Part shown: piece after piece, positions 11,554 through 20,859 of the stretch
Position numbering within the stretch: position 1 is the stretch's first letter
Layout of the letters: each line of letters opens with the position of its first letter
DNA from: Rhynchopus sp. YZ270_cl-10
Taxonomy: Eukaryota > Euglenozoa > Diplonemea > Diplonemida > Diplonemidae
Assembly: GCA_964035575.1 (NCBI GenBank)
Contig: OZ037869.1
Location: forward strand, 434,001 to 498,000
Direction: 5' to 3'
DNA length: 64,000 bases
Position numbers and translations under genes: made by a program
Notes under the pieces: model-generated
What the model was told of the DNA's origin: nothing
What the model saw: only the letters and a program-made list of their open reading frames with translations
Database searches by the model: none

Positions 11554-11831
11554 TAAGACTAAAGGTCACAGGCTGCAGACAATAATTCCAATAAAAAAAT
11601 TGAGCGCACCCAAATAGACTCGAAAAAACAAAAACAAAAGATGACAATCCTGGCGTCATCGAAGCTTCCCCCACACAGGGCATATAATACATGATCACAT
11701 TTTTAGTTCTTGAAAACAACACACGGAAGTTTTTTTTTTAAATAGAATCTTTGGCAGATGTGCGCAAAGAATACCCCATTCCCCGACAGCATTTGACGCT
11801 GTTCCCTTTTCTCTCCACCAAGGAGGAGGAT

Positions 11832-12617
11832 TTACACCTGTTGGTATCCACCAGTCGACTTCCCGGTGACCTTAGCGACGAGGAACTTCGCGCCGTCAGA
11901 GATGAGAGTAGGAAGATCCTTCCAGAAGACAGCGTGGGGGATTGCTTCGCTTCCGGTAAGCTTTTTGACCTGCAAAAAAAGAGGGGAAAAAATTAACAAA
12001 AAGGAAGCGAAGTTATTAATACGGGCACCTCCGACCGACCTATGCTACGATGCCATCCGGATGAAATCACAAAAAAAATACATTCATCACAAAAAAGGAA
12101 AAACTTAACAGAGATGACACAGTTTCTCACCCAATTCACAAATGCTCCCCCCCCAAAAAAATGCTGGTCGACTCTCCTATTTTTTCGTTCGTTGTCATAC
12201 CTGGTAGTTGTACGCAAACCCACCTGCGAAGTAGACAAACCCTCCAACAAAAAAGATGATCAGGAAGACACCTCCTCCGGTGATGCCATCGTCGCTGCCG
12301 GGTGCCTTTGTGGGCTCGGGGGCATTGGCCAGTGCACAGACAGAGGTGACGATGGGTGCGCTCTTCGGGACCACCGAGCACGTCGAGGTGGTGGCGTCCT
12401 TGTCGATCTGGTACTCGGTAGTACCGAACACCGCTGTGCCCTGCGTTCTGTCACAGAGGTAGTCCAAGCAGTACTCCAGTGTGTTCTTGTCCACAAACTT
12501 CTCCTTTGTACCAAGCTGGCTGCACCCAGGAATGCTCAACATCGTAGCACAGTCATAACTCTGTCCCTGCACAGCGAACAGAGCACTCAAACAGACTGCC
12601 ACACGGAACATTTGCAT
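11832..12617 (-). CDS. Mannose-6-phosphate-receptor-tail type I membrane protein, paralog 3 (2 exons)
   Basis: Exons on the minus strand: 12201-12617 and 11832-11969 (184 aa), split by a 231-bp intron with GTATGA donor and TTTGCAG acceptor at the same place (after the membrane helix, FAYNYQ) as in the other two paralogs. No separate signal-peptide exon here: MQMFRVAVCLSALFAVQG is contiguous with the ectodomain. The ectodomain (~90 residues, Cys at several positions) is unlike the paralogs. The helix region GGVFLIIFFVGGFVYFAGG is almost identical to theirs. The tail carries GSEAIPHAVFWKDLPTLISD, closest of the three to the vertebrate cation-dependent receptor tail (P-H-x-x-F-W-x-D-L). Sorting-receptor function is inferred; the ligand is unknown. 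Confidence 0.8.
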
Positions 12618-13129
12618 TGTATGATAAGAAACAAAGGGTGCTTTGAAGATAAATAAATGAAAAGGGGGAAAGAAGTGATGTGATGCCTATGGTGGTATAA
12701 AAAAAATGGTGGATTCGGTTGTAGTCTTAAAAAAGGATGTTGATCTTTTTGCTAAGCCTATCTGTTCTCATATTAGAGAAAAACCTCACAGAAAACACTG
12801 TGTTTGACAAAAAAAAATTTACAAGAAATGGGCGAAAAAGGAGCAGGAGAGATACCCTCCGCTCCCATAGAAGAAAAATTAACAAAACAGTGAAGGGGGG
12901 AACAAAAAAAAAAGCATACCCATTTCGGGAGGTACACCAAAAAAAAAAAAAAAGTTGGTACCATGATCCTCCAGCCCTCCCTGGATACAGGCACAAATCA
13001 AGGAAACAGTATGAGATGAAATGTGTCTTTTTCTGCACACATCGCATACTATCAGAGAGAAAGCTTTGCTCACTAGGGCACGTGGTCTGATAAGACTGGG
13101 CCTTGCTCTGAGTAACAAAAGAAGATTCA

Positions 13130-13182
13130 AATTGAAAGTGCAAACGTCTCACCAGACGTCAGGCGGACGCAGGGCACTGCTT
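13130..13182 (+). repeat. Hairpin repeat family C, long form
   Basis: ATTGAAAGTGCAAACGTCTC, ACCAGACGTCAGGCGGACGC, AGGGCACTGCTT. The next 48 bases are a family A copy. Confidence 0.7.
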
Positions 13183-13190
13183 AAGACATA

Positions 13191-13238
13191 AGGTTTATGA
13201 TATATGATCAACCTAAGCCTCTCGTGTTGAGTCACCTA
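13191..13238 (+). repeat. Hairpin repeat family A copy
   Basis: AGGTTTATGATATATGATCA, ACCTAAGCCTCTCGTGTTGA, GTCACCTA. The right stem base is altered (GTTGAG for GCTTAG). Confidence 0.65.
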
Positions 13239-13585
13239 AAAAGAAGTGGGGAAAAAAGAAGTGGAAAAAATGTCTTATTGATCAGGAGGACAGAAGAAAG
13301 ATAAGACAAAACGAGGTTGATAGTGCAAAGTATTCAAAATGGGGAAAATAATGAAGAGAAAAAAATGAAGAGAAAAAAGGGGGGATGTGCCTTGCGGGTA
13401 TACATCCTTTAAAATGGTTGTTCAGCCCTGCAGTGAGAAGAGAAATGTTGCCGACACACACCCATACACCCTGCGGTGTTTTTACCGTTTAGGGCATCAC
13501 AACTTTTTATCTTGGTTCTCGTTTCGCGACGTTGTTGAGATTCAGAAATAAATATTTTAGAAAATAAGTTCTGCTAGGTGGTGTA

Positions 13586-13778
13586 ACAGTACAGTACAGT
13601 ACAGTACAGTACAGTACAGTACAGTACAGTACAGTACAGTACAGTACAGTACAGTACAGTACAGTACAGTACAGTACAGTACAGTACAGTACAGTACAGT
13701 ACAGTACAGTACAGTACAGTACAGTACAGTACAGTACAGTACAGTACAGTACAGTACAGTACAGTACAGTACAGTACA
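13586..13778. repeat. Pentanucleotide microsatellite (ACAGT)n
   Basis: 193 bp of perfect 5-bp repeats, about 38 copies, with no interruption visible. Open frames of 94 codons across it are an artefact of the repeat. Confidence 0.95.
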
Positions 13779-13855
13779 TTTTTTTTTGCACTCGATTCTG
13801 GGAATGTCGGAATAACGAGAATCAGAACAATAAGTCGTCATGCCCTATGCAAAGA

Positions 13856-13965
13856 GAAGTGGAAACGTGCAAACCGCCTCACCGTACATTGGGAGACGAA
13901 AAGGCATTGGTTCTCCGCGGGGGTTATCCGAACCCCCCGGAGAGCACTTCATTGACATACACATA
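13856..13965 (+). repeat. Hairpin repeat family C, extended form
   Basis: GAAGTGGAAACGTGCAAACC, GCCTCACCGTACATTGGGAG, AAGGCATTGGTTCTCCGCGG, GGGTTATCCGAACCCCCCGG, AGAGCACTTCATTGACATAC. GGGGTTATCCGAACCCC is a second hairpin. The same extended layout recurs at 46094-46198. Confidence 0.7.
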
Positions 13966-14539
13966 GTGAAAATGTTGGTTCCCACTAATATAGGGAAGGT
14001 GGACCCACCCCCTTGGCATTCCCAACTCGCTAGTACTGTCTTACCCACACGGTAAAAAAAGAAAGCAACAAGGAAGAAGCAAGGCTGTTGAGAGAAAAGC
14101 TTTTTAAATTTTTTTTGTTAAAATTGAACATAAGAACAAGCGGAAACCCTGGAAAATGGAAAAAAAAAAAACAATCAGAGGTAACGTGGTGCGTGCAGTG
14201 TGTCTCTCCCCCCCATAAGGGTTTTGACAAAAAAAATAAAATAGAAGTACACACATTACCCTGAAAACCAAAAAAAACCCATAAAAAACAACTAAAATCC
14301 AACCAATAATACAAGAGACGTGGGAAGGGAGGGGCGAATCACTCGACGGTGTTGCAGAGAGGTCAGAAAAGGTTTCTACAACACCGCTATGCTCTAGAGT
14401 CTTTCCCATATTTTTTTCGTCATATGGTCATTTTTTTCCCTTTTTCTTTTGCATCAACAATCACCCAAGAGATTGCACCACCTTTTTAAAAGGCTAAGAT
14501 ACGACAAAATTAGGAAATCCCACAATTTTATACCAATAA

Positions 14540-15745
14540 TCAACAACACCTCCATGCACCCGAATCTTTCCGTTCAACCCGCTGGGCCAAACCCATTGAA
14601 CCTTCCTTTAGGAGCGGGGTAAACCCATCGGCGTCGATCAACTCGATCCCCTCTGACGTTGCTAGCACTTCGTAGCATGCTGAGTGGCCATACTGTGCGG
14701 AGAGGCCTCGTGGAGAGACGGAACCTTCGTCCAGGAGCGTTGCGTCTGCTTGGGCTCTGAGAAGGATTTCTGTGGCTTCCACTGAGCCACAGAGTGCTGA
14801 GTAGTGGAGTGGGGTGCGCCCTGAGGCGTCGACCTTATTGATACAGGGTTTTGCCTTGAGGAGCGGGCGAATGCAGTCTACAGCGCCATACAGCATGGCA
14901 TAGTGCAGTGGTGTCAACCCAGCGCTGTCCTGTCTATCCACATCCGCCCCGCAACTGAGAAGCAGACGTACATTCCCCGCCCTCCCATGCATCACCGCAA
15001 AATGCAGCGGGGTTGCCAAATTCTCGTCCACTTCGTCGACTTCATCTACATATTCCAACAAGAATTTCAGTCTTCCGGTACTCTCTCCTAATGCAAATTG
15101 ATGCAATGCACTTACCCCTGACGCATCTTTATATAATTCGCTTCCAGGAAAGATCATCTTCAAAGCGCATTGAGAACGAATATAATGCAGAGCAGGCCTC
15201 TGAAAAGCGTCAACTTCATTCAAATCAACGTCACATTGGAGTAGCAAAGCGATGCATTCAAGAGAGTCAGAAGAGCACGCAAGATGCAGAGGTGTCATCC
15301 CGGTGGTATCCTTCGCGTTAATGACCGAACGGAAGTGGTGATGCACGGAAAGTTCTTCCAGACACCGTGGAGTTCCAAAGAGACAGCAATAATGCAGAGG
15401 GGTCATGCCATCTTTGTCGCGAAGAGTAATATTAGGATCAGCAGAAAGAAGTGTTGCGACGCAGATCGGCCGGTCATTTCCAGTAGCAACATGAAGAGGG
15501 GTGTGTCCGTTGCGGTCCTGCGCATTGACGTCCATCCCCGCAGCGACAAGAAGGCGCACCCCTACGCTAAACCCACGCCTGCAAGCCCCATGCAGCGCTG
15601 TCCGCCCCTTCCCATCAACGTCACCCCGCGGCGAGCACTCACCCCGTAGTGCTTGCCGCAGGCAGTCGGCGCAGCGTGTCTTCACAACTGCATGCAAAAC
15701 AGAGGCACACTGCGGAACCACCTCCTGGCAACGAGAGCATAGCAT
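14540..15745 (-). CDS. Ankyrin-repeat protein
   Basis: Single-exon frame of 401 aa. About ten ankyrin repeats fill residues ~45-375; typical signatures are GRTALHGACRRG, GHTPLHVATGN, GMTPLHYCCLFG, GMTPLHLACSS, ATPLHFAVMHGRAGNVRLLL, GLTPLHYAMLYGA and GRTPLHYSALCGS. The N-terminus carries a CSRCQ...CADC cysteine cluster (residues 3-29), possibly a small metal site. No signal peptide, membrane helix or catalytic domain is seen. Ankyrin repeats are protein-binding scaffolds; the partner cannot be told. The ATG at 15745 is the first in frame. An additional downstream exon cannot be excluded because the last 25 residues are not repeat-like. Confidence 0.85.
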   Translation of the reverse strand: MLCSRCQEVVPQCASVLHAVVKTRCADCLRQALRGECSPRGDVDGKGRTALHGACRRGFSVGVRLLVAAGMDVNAQDRNGHTPLHVATGNDRPICVATLLSADPNITLRDKDGMTPLHYCCLFGTPRCLEELSVHHHFRSVINAKDTTGMTPLHLACSSDSLECIALLLQCDVDLNEVDAFQRPALHYIRSQCALKMIFPGSELYKDASGVSALHQFALGESTGRLKFLLEYVDEVDEVDENLATPLHFAVMHGRAGNVRLLLSCGADVDRQDSAGLTPLHYAMLYGAVDCIRPLLKAKPCINKVDASGRTPLHYSALCGSVEATEILLRAQADATLLDEGSVSPRGLSAQYGHSACYEVLATSEGIELIDADGFTPLLKEGSMGLAQRVERKDSGAWRCC

Positions 15746-15868
15746 GTACGGAGAAGAAAAACGAATTGTGTGTGGGGTTAAGTTTTAAGTCTGTTCATGT
15801 GGTGTGCATAGGTAGGGTGGTATAGCGAATAGGGGGTGGTGTCTTTGTACTGATATTTGCTGTTAGCA

Positions 15869-15912
15869 AAGTGTATAAGATGACCCTAAGCCTCTCTGTG
15901 CTTAGTCATCTT
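15869..15912 (+). repeat. Family A hairpin with perfectly paired outer arms
   Basis: AAGTGTATAAGATGACCCTA, AGCCTCTCTGTGCTTAGTCA, TCTT. The outer arms AAGATGA and TCATCTT pair without mismatch, and the inner CTAAGC and GCTTAG as well. Best-formed copy in the window. Confidence 0.8.
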
Positions 15913-16469
15913 GATCACATTCGCGGAGCATCAGCTGCGGTGGGTTTCCACAAGTTTGTTAGGGATGATGATCATTTACCCAGCCGGAGTTCGTAATTTT
16001 TGGCATATGCAATGTAGCAATGTAGTGTTCGAGCATGAGCATGGTGCAGAGCGGGTATGTGAAAGTTGGGCGACGGTCGGAACCTATAAGTCCTATGGAC
16101 CGGAGGAGGAGGAAGATGACAGAAGCGGAGAAAACAGAGAAAAAAAAAAGGGGGGGAAGAAGAGGAAGAGGAATTGCTGTATAACCTTCTTGGGTAATCT
16201 CTTTAGAAGATGTTGAGGAGTGGAAGGGAGGGAATGGGGGGTGGTGGGTTGTGGTCGAAAGATCGGCCGTTTTTTTTTTTTTGAAGAAAATAGCAAGGGA
16301 AAGTCGGATGGGGTCCTTCCACTTATGGGAAGCAAGAAAAAAGGGGGGGTGCAAGAGACCAAAGGTCGAACAAGACAAAATAGCACAGAACGAATAAAAG
16401 AAAAGAAAAAAAATGGTGAAAGCTGATACTGTGCAGGCACGTATCAGCTTCTACCAAGCTGAAAAAAAA

Positions 16470-16548
16470 TGTGCAGGATGAATGCCTCTCGTGTACACAT
16501 TTCAAAGAGAAAAGTTAAGATGAATCTGAGCCTCCTCAAAATCACCTT
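16470..16548 (+). repeat. Family B copy followed by family A copy
   Basis: 16470-16503 is family B (GTGCAGGATGAATGCCTCTC then GTGTACACATTTC). 16510-16548 is a family A copy with a changed core (AAAGTTAAGATGAATCTGAG, CCTCCTCAAAATCACCTT). Confidence 0.65.
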
Positions 16549-16817
16549 CAAGGGAGAGGAGGGGGAAAATAGGTTTGATAAAGGCATGGGGAATGTGGGT
16601 ATGGGCATGGGTGTCAACCAAGTACTTCAACAATACCCCTTCCTCTCTAACAACACAGATTGGGGTTATTTTGAGAACGGGATTGAGAAACACCTTGAAA
16701 CCAAGGGAGTGGGGGGTTTTCTTTTTTTTTTCTTTTTTCTTTTTATTTTGCACAAATCAAAGTAAAATGGGCGTATCCAGCGCGCCCAATCCTTTTCCAA
16801 TCATTTTCTCCCCCCTC

Positions 16818-16875
16818 ACGACAAATCACCCAACCAAAGAGATAGGTTCCATACCTCAATGTTGGCCGAAGCCGT
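16818..16875 (+). repeat. Repeat family F copy
   Basis: CACGACAAATCACC, a variable stretch, then CTCAATGTTGGCCGAAGCC. The same start and end frame a variable core at 31275-31343 and 34757-34810. Confidence 0.6.
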
Positions 16876-17305
16876 GTTTTTTCTCTCAACACTCTTATAT
16901 TGCGTTATTTTCGATATCTTATTTTCCTCAAACCAAAACAAAAAAAAGTAACCAAGACCTTTCAGCTGTCGCACATTTTCCCTTTCCGGGAAATTTGTCC
17001 ACTACTAAGAGAACAGTTGCAAGACGTGGTGGACAGCAGGGTCCTCAAGGGGGTGCAAAAAAATTTTTTTGCACCCAGGGAAGCCTCTTTTTTACTTTCA
17101 ACGGATGTCATCCGTCCGATTTTGAGAAACCCCCCCCCTCCCCCCCCCCGGAGAAGATTGTAAATTTGGCAACCTGAAGTTTTCGGCTTTTGGACAGACG
17201 TAAAAAAATTCGAAAACCAGCGGAAGTGGATTTCCGAGCTCCCCGCTTTTCACCACAAAAAAAATCGACCACTTTAGTGGAGTGGAAGTTAATTTAAAGT
17301 GGCTC

Positions 17306-17767
17306 CAGTACACAGTACACAGTACACAGTACACAGTACACAGTACACAGTACACAGTACACAGTACACAGTACACAGTACACAGTACACAGTACACAGT
17401 ACACAGTACACAGTACACAGTACACAGTACACAGTACACAGTACACAGTACACAGTACACAGTACACAGTACACAGTACACAGTACACAGTACACAGTAC
17501 ACAGTACACAGTACACAGTACACAGTACACAGTACACAGTACACAGTACACAGTACACAGTACACAGTACACAGTACACAGTACACAGTACACAGTACAC
17601 AGTACACAGTACACAGTACACAGTACACAGTACACAGTACACAGTACACAGTACACAGTACACAGTACACAGTACACAGTACACAGTACACAGTACACAG
17701 TACACAGTACACAGTACACAGTACACAGTACACAGTACACAGTACACAGTACACAGTACACAGTACA
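17306..17767. repeat. Heptanucleotide microsatellite (CAGTACA)n
   Basis: 462 bp of an essentially perfect 7-bp repeat, about 66 copies. Because the period is not a multiple of three, it is open in most frames and creates 155-218 codon artefact frames on both strands. It is flanked by a short direct repeat, AATTTAAAG(TG)GCTCCA, at 17291-17306 and 17775-17790. Confidence 0.95.
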
Positions 17768-18004
17768 GTGAAGTCAATTTAAAGGCTCCATGGGTCTTTA
17801 TACAGTAACGTATAGGGATTTCAGTGCATAAAGGGGGGTCGGCTCCACCAAAAGTTGCGTACCGTGGAGTGTGTTCCTGAATAAAAAAAAATGGTCGGAA
17901 TTGAAAGATTCGTAAAAAATAAATCCAAAGGAAAAAAATCGAAAACCTTCTTCAAAAGAAATCCAACTTAGAGACGCCACTGTGCTGCGACCCAAAGAGG
18001 AGGT

Positions 18005-18028
18005 TTTCTTAAGGAATTCCTTAAGAAA
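18005..18028. repeat. Perfect 24-bp palindrome
   Basis: TTTCTTAAGG followed by AATTCCTTAAGAAA; perfectly self-complementary over 24 bp. It ends 229 bp outside the left end of the TIR element that starts at 18258. Confidence 0.8.
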
Positions 18029-18257
18029 CCTGCGTAGAAACGTTCCCAAAGGGGGTACCACAGCCAAAAATCACCTAACCATCCACACAGGCATAAAAAA
18101 AATCGTGCGACCCCGGAATTGAACGTTTTCGTAACCGATCTTTCCAAATAAATAAAATTCGAATTTTTTTTTTTTTGAAGAAAATTCATAAAATCCATGT
18201 GACCACGGTTTTGTACTAGACCCCCCCGTTGCCAAATTACCAAACTTTTCCGCTCAC

Positions 18258-18749
18258 CACGGTGCGGTAGTCATCAAAATGACAACCTCAAGGACATGTC
18301 AAAGGACAACCCTCGGTGCGAGACAACCCCTAGGTTGTCAGTGACAACCTAGGGGTTGTCAAATGACAACCTATAGGTTGTCATTTGACAACCTTATGCA
18401 TGTGAAATGCCTTGCAACAGCCATTTTTATTGGAAATGTGGGAGGTTGGTGGTTACCTGTTTGATTGTTGATTGTTGTTTGCTGTCTCTGCACTGTAAAA
18501 ATTTATTTAAAAAAAAAGGAGGAGATGGGGGGGTGATTTCTGTTTTTGTTGATTTCATGATGATTTGGGTCCCTCACCCCCTTTGTAAAAATCCCGCCCA
18601 TACACATATGCAGGAGTCAAGTGACTGACGTGTCTGACTAGTGCCATTGAACACTCTCTTCGGAGTCCTCTTTGGTTGCCTCTGTGTCACTGGCCTCAGC
18701 AAGAGCCTCCTCAGGAACTTCATCCTCCCCAAACACGGACATCCATGAC
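18258..18749 (+). repeat. Left terminal inverted repeat
   Basis: About 492 bp, complementary to 21661-22190. The outer ~150 bp hold repeated TGACAACC units. The inner end carries a partial antisense copy of the 3' end of the second ORF; relative to the right arm it lacks a 24-bp stretch near 18700. Confidence 0.85.
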
Positions 18750-18772
18750 AGGACAAAAAAAAAAAAATAATA

Positions 18773-20629
18773 ATGGGAATTGATCATGAAACAGTGCGGG
18801 TGGTGGGGAACATCATAGGTCGCAACAGAGTCCAGCTAGGACTGTCGATGCGTGACTGCGAAGAGATCGGAAAATTGGTGAAAGCTGAGACCGGGGCGTC
18901 AATGGGCCTAGCGTACAAGACGTTGCAGCAGCGGGAGAAGCCGTTTAAGGATAAGGCAGAGGCTCAGGTAGGTGATGTGCAGAAATCGCTCTCTTTGCTT
19001 CTGAAGTATTTCCCCCTGCGACTGGGCGGTGACTTCCCGACCATTATCATCACGTGGGATGGGTATTCACCGTACAGTGCCTTCAGGTCCCAACTTGCAC
19101 GGAAGAGGCTTGCAGTTGCTGCGACGAACGGGCTTGAAGCGACAAACTTTTTGACGGTCGCTGACAAAAAAAAATCCACCTTCCACGACTGGTGGGTTTT
19201 TACCTTTCTGCCACAGCTCTCAAACGTTCAAGAGCGCATCCTCAGGAAGGGAGGCTTCGAATTTTCCCTCCTGTACTACAAAATCGGGGGAGATCATGCC
19301 GAGTTGGCAAGTCTCTTCAAAGGTGTCGGCCCCGGGGGACATAGAAGTGCGTTCTGTGCGACCGACCTGGACGACAGATTGTCTGCCCTGCACAACTGCA
19401 CCCGCTTGAGCCTTCAAGAAATGGACGCCTGTGGATTCGAGTGCAGCATTGCCGGGCGATTCGAGCAACCTTGTTACACGCTAACTCCGATGCTGCATGA
19501 TACCAAGGGGGTGATGCGTTTGCTCATTAAAACCATACCGGGTGCCCGCGACGTAGAAACAAAGATCCTTGGTAAGCAGGACGGCAATATGACAGGCACG
19601 CAGTCACGAACTATCCTACGCAGCCTCATTCAGGAAAATGAGGGGAGCAAACTAATATTGTGCCAGGCCATGCAGGGCCTTTACTACTTTCGGTATAGTG
19701 ACATACCAGTGAGGTTCTTCCACACACCAAACCCAAACCCGAACGAGTCGAGGCCATACGCAAAAGATTACTTGTTCGCATTACTGTGTTACCACCTTAC
19801 CGTGTATTTGCTTGAATGGGCGAATCCAGGGGTTACGAAAAGCACGTACATGCACTCAGTCGAACATTGGTTCGATGAAGAAGACGCACACAGAGTGACC
19901 GTGTCGGACGAACTGTTCGAGCATGCCAATGGGGAGAGGAAGCGTTGGACGGCATGCACCTCCCCAAATACAATGGAACGCGATTTCTTGGCATTCGAAA
20001 TTGAAACTAAACATGGAGTGCCGATGTCACCACTGGGCCCCCTAACGGACGCGCTTCCCGCACTTTGGGAGTTTGATACGTTGTGGCTGTGCAAATGCAT
20101 AACAGTAGTAGATGAGACTTGGAAAACCGCGTGCACTAACTTGGTGCAGCGACTGCAACGTGCTGGACTGGGAAAACACATAAAACGCCGAACAGGGTGG
20201 GGGCAAAAATTCTTGTCCAACCCTGATGATGAGGGTAGGGTGAAGAAGATTTGCGTGTGTAAGGAGCCATCATGGAGGGTACCCCCTGTTGTGGAAAGCA
20301 AATCAGAACCAGAACCAGAATCAGAATCAGAGGATGCGGGCGAAGGCTATAGATGCACCATCTGTACCAGACTTGGAACACAAACAAATTTCAATACCGC
20401 GCACAAGCTCTATTGTCACTACGACGCAAATCACCGCCCTTCAATTACTTGTGCATGCAGGCAGGAATGCCCCATATGCGAACGCAATGTTTCCAAGCGA
20501 GGTTTTAGCCAGCATCTTTTGTGTAATCACTCAGAGGATATTTCCAAGAAACATTGTCCCATTTGTATGGACGTGTTTTCCTCACCGAGAGCCGTAGAAA
20601 ATCATATGTACAACATGCACGGAGAGTAG
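18773..20629 (+). CDS. Putative transposase with C-terminal zinc fingers
   Basis: 618 aa, single exon, starting 24 bp inside the left inverted repeat. Not recognised at family level. Seen directly: an acidic candidate site TIIITWDGYSPYSAF (~residue 95), a second, YYKIGGDHAELASLFKG (~residue 180), followed by a GPGGHRSAFC stretch with Cys and Asp residues, and acidic clusters further on (HWFDEEDAHR, ~residue 370). This order (D, then D before a Cys-bearing segment, then later acidic residues) is that of several DDE transposases, including the Transib/RAG1 and hAT groups, but alignment is needed. The C-terminus has an acidic spacer (SEPEPESESEDAGE) and three zinc-finger-like units: CTICTRLG...HYDANH, CPICERN...HLLCNH and CPICMDV...HMYNMH. 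Inferred role: DNA binding and transposition of its own element. Confidence 0.6.
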   Translation: MGIDHETVRVVGNIIGRNRVQLGLSMRDCEEIGKLVKAETGASMGLAYKTLQQREKPFKDKAEAQVGDVQKSLSLLLKYFPLRLGGDFPTIIITWDGYSPYSAFRSQLARKRLAVAATNGLEATNFLTVADKKKSTFHDWWVFTFLPQLSNVQERILRKGGFEFSLLYYKIGGDHAELASLFKGVGPGGHRSAFCATDLDDRLSALHNCTRLSLQEMDACGFECSIAGRFEQPCYTLTPMLHDTKGVMRLLIKTIPGARDVETKILGKQDGNMTGTQSRTILRSLIQENEGSKLILCQAMQGLYYFRYSDIPVRFFHTPNPNPNESRPYAKDYLFALLCYHLTVYLLEWANPGVTKSTYMHSVEHWFDEEDAHRVTVSDELFEHANGERKRWTACTSPNTMERDFLAFEIETKHGVPMSPLGPLTDALPALWEFDTLWLCKCITVVDETWKTACTNLVQRLQRAGLGKHIKRRTGWGQKFLSNPDDEGRVKKICVCKEPSWRVPPVVESKSEPEPESESEDAGEGYRCTICTRLGTQTNFNTAHKLYCHYDANHRPSITCACRQECPICERNVSKRGFSQHLLCNHSEDISKKHCPICMDVFSSPRAVENHMYNMHGE

Positions 20630-20859
20630 TAGCCTGTTTACATTTTGTTGTTGTTGTTGTATTTTTTGTTTGTTCAGTGTTGCCACTAGAATGTGCTCCA
20701 CTATTTGTTTGTTTGTTTGTTTGTTTGTTTACCGCGAATCTATACAAAGGAATGAATCCCCCTCCCCCCCCCCCCCCCCATAGCACTCGTTTTTGTTCCA
20801 TCGCAATCCCATTAGTCGCACCCTCTTTCCAGGATCCAAAAACCACACCACATCATATC

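Larger units (their letters stand above)
7521..11831. other. Intergenic spacer with repeats and a MITE
   Basis: 4.3 kb without a gene. It contains hairpin families A (8701-8742, 9259-9300), B, C, D and E and a 321-bp MITE-like element at 11233-11553. A frame of 270 codons on the minus strand around 8743-9555 is rich in F/K/S homopolymer runs and crosses several repeats, so it is not called. 7800-8170 shows nothing recognisable. Confidence 0.6.
12618..14539. other. Intergenic spacer
   Basis: 1.9 kb with family C (13130, 13856) and family A (13191) copies and a 5-bp microsatellite at 13586-13778. Weak family B-like hairpins at 13010-13045 and 13380-13410. The remainder, including 13970-14539, shows no recognisable element or gene. 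Confidence 0.6.
15746..18257. other. Intergenic spacer with repeats and a long microsatellite
   Basis: 2.5 kb without a gene. It holds family A (15869, 16510), B (16470) and F (16818) copies, a palindromic GGGTGCAAAAAAATTTTTTT-type patch near 17053-17080 whose flank GGAAGCCTCTTTTTTACTTT recurs inverted near 29010-29030, a 462-bp microsatellite and a perfect palindrome at 18005-18028. Confidence 0.6.

Noticed and set aside
13507-13841. 94-codon frames rich in VLYCT
   Set aside because: Artefact of the (ACAGT)n repeat.
17282-17808. Open frames of 155-218 codons (HSTQYTV or VLCTVYC repeats) on both strands
   Set aside because: They are translations of the 7-bp microsatellite, open in every frame; no codon bias or conserved protein.
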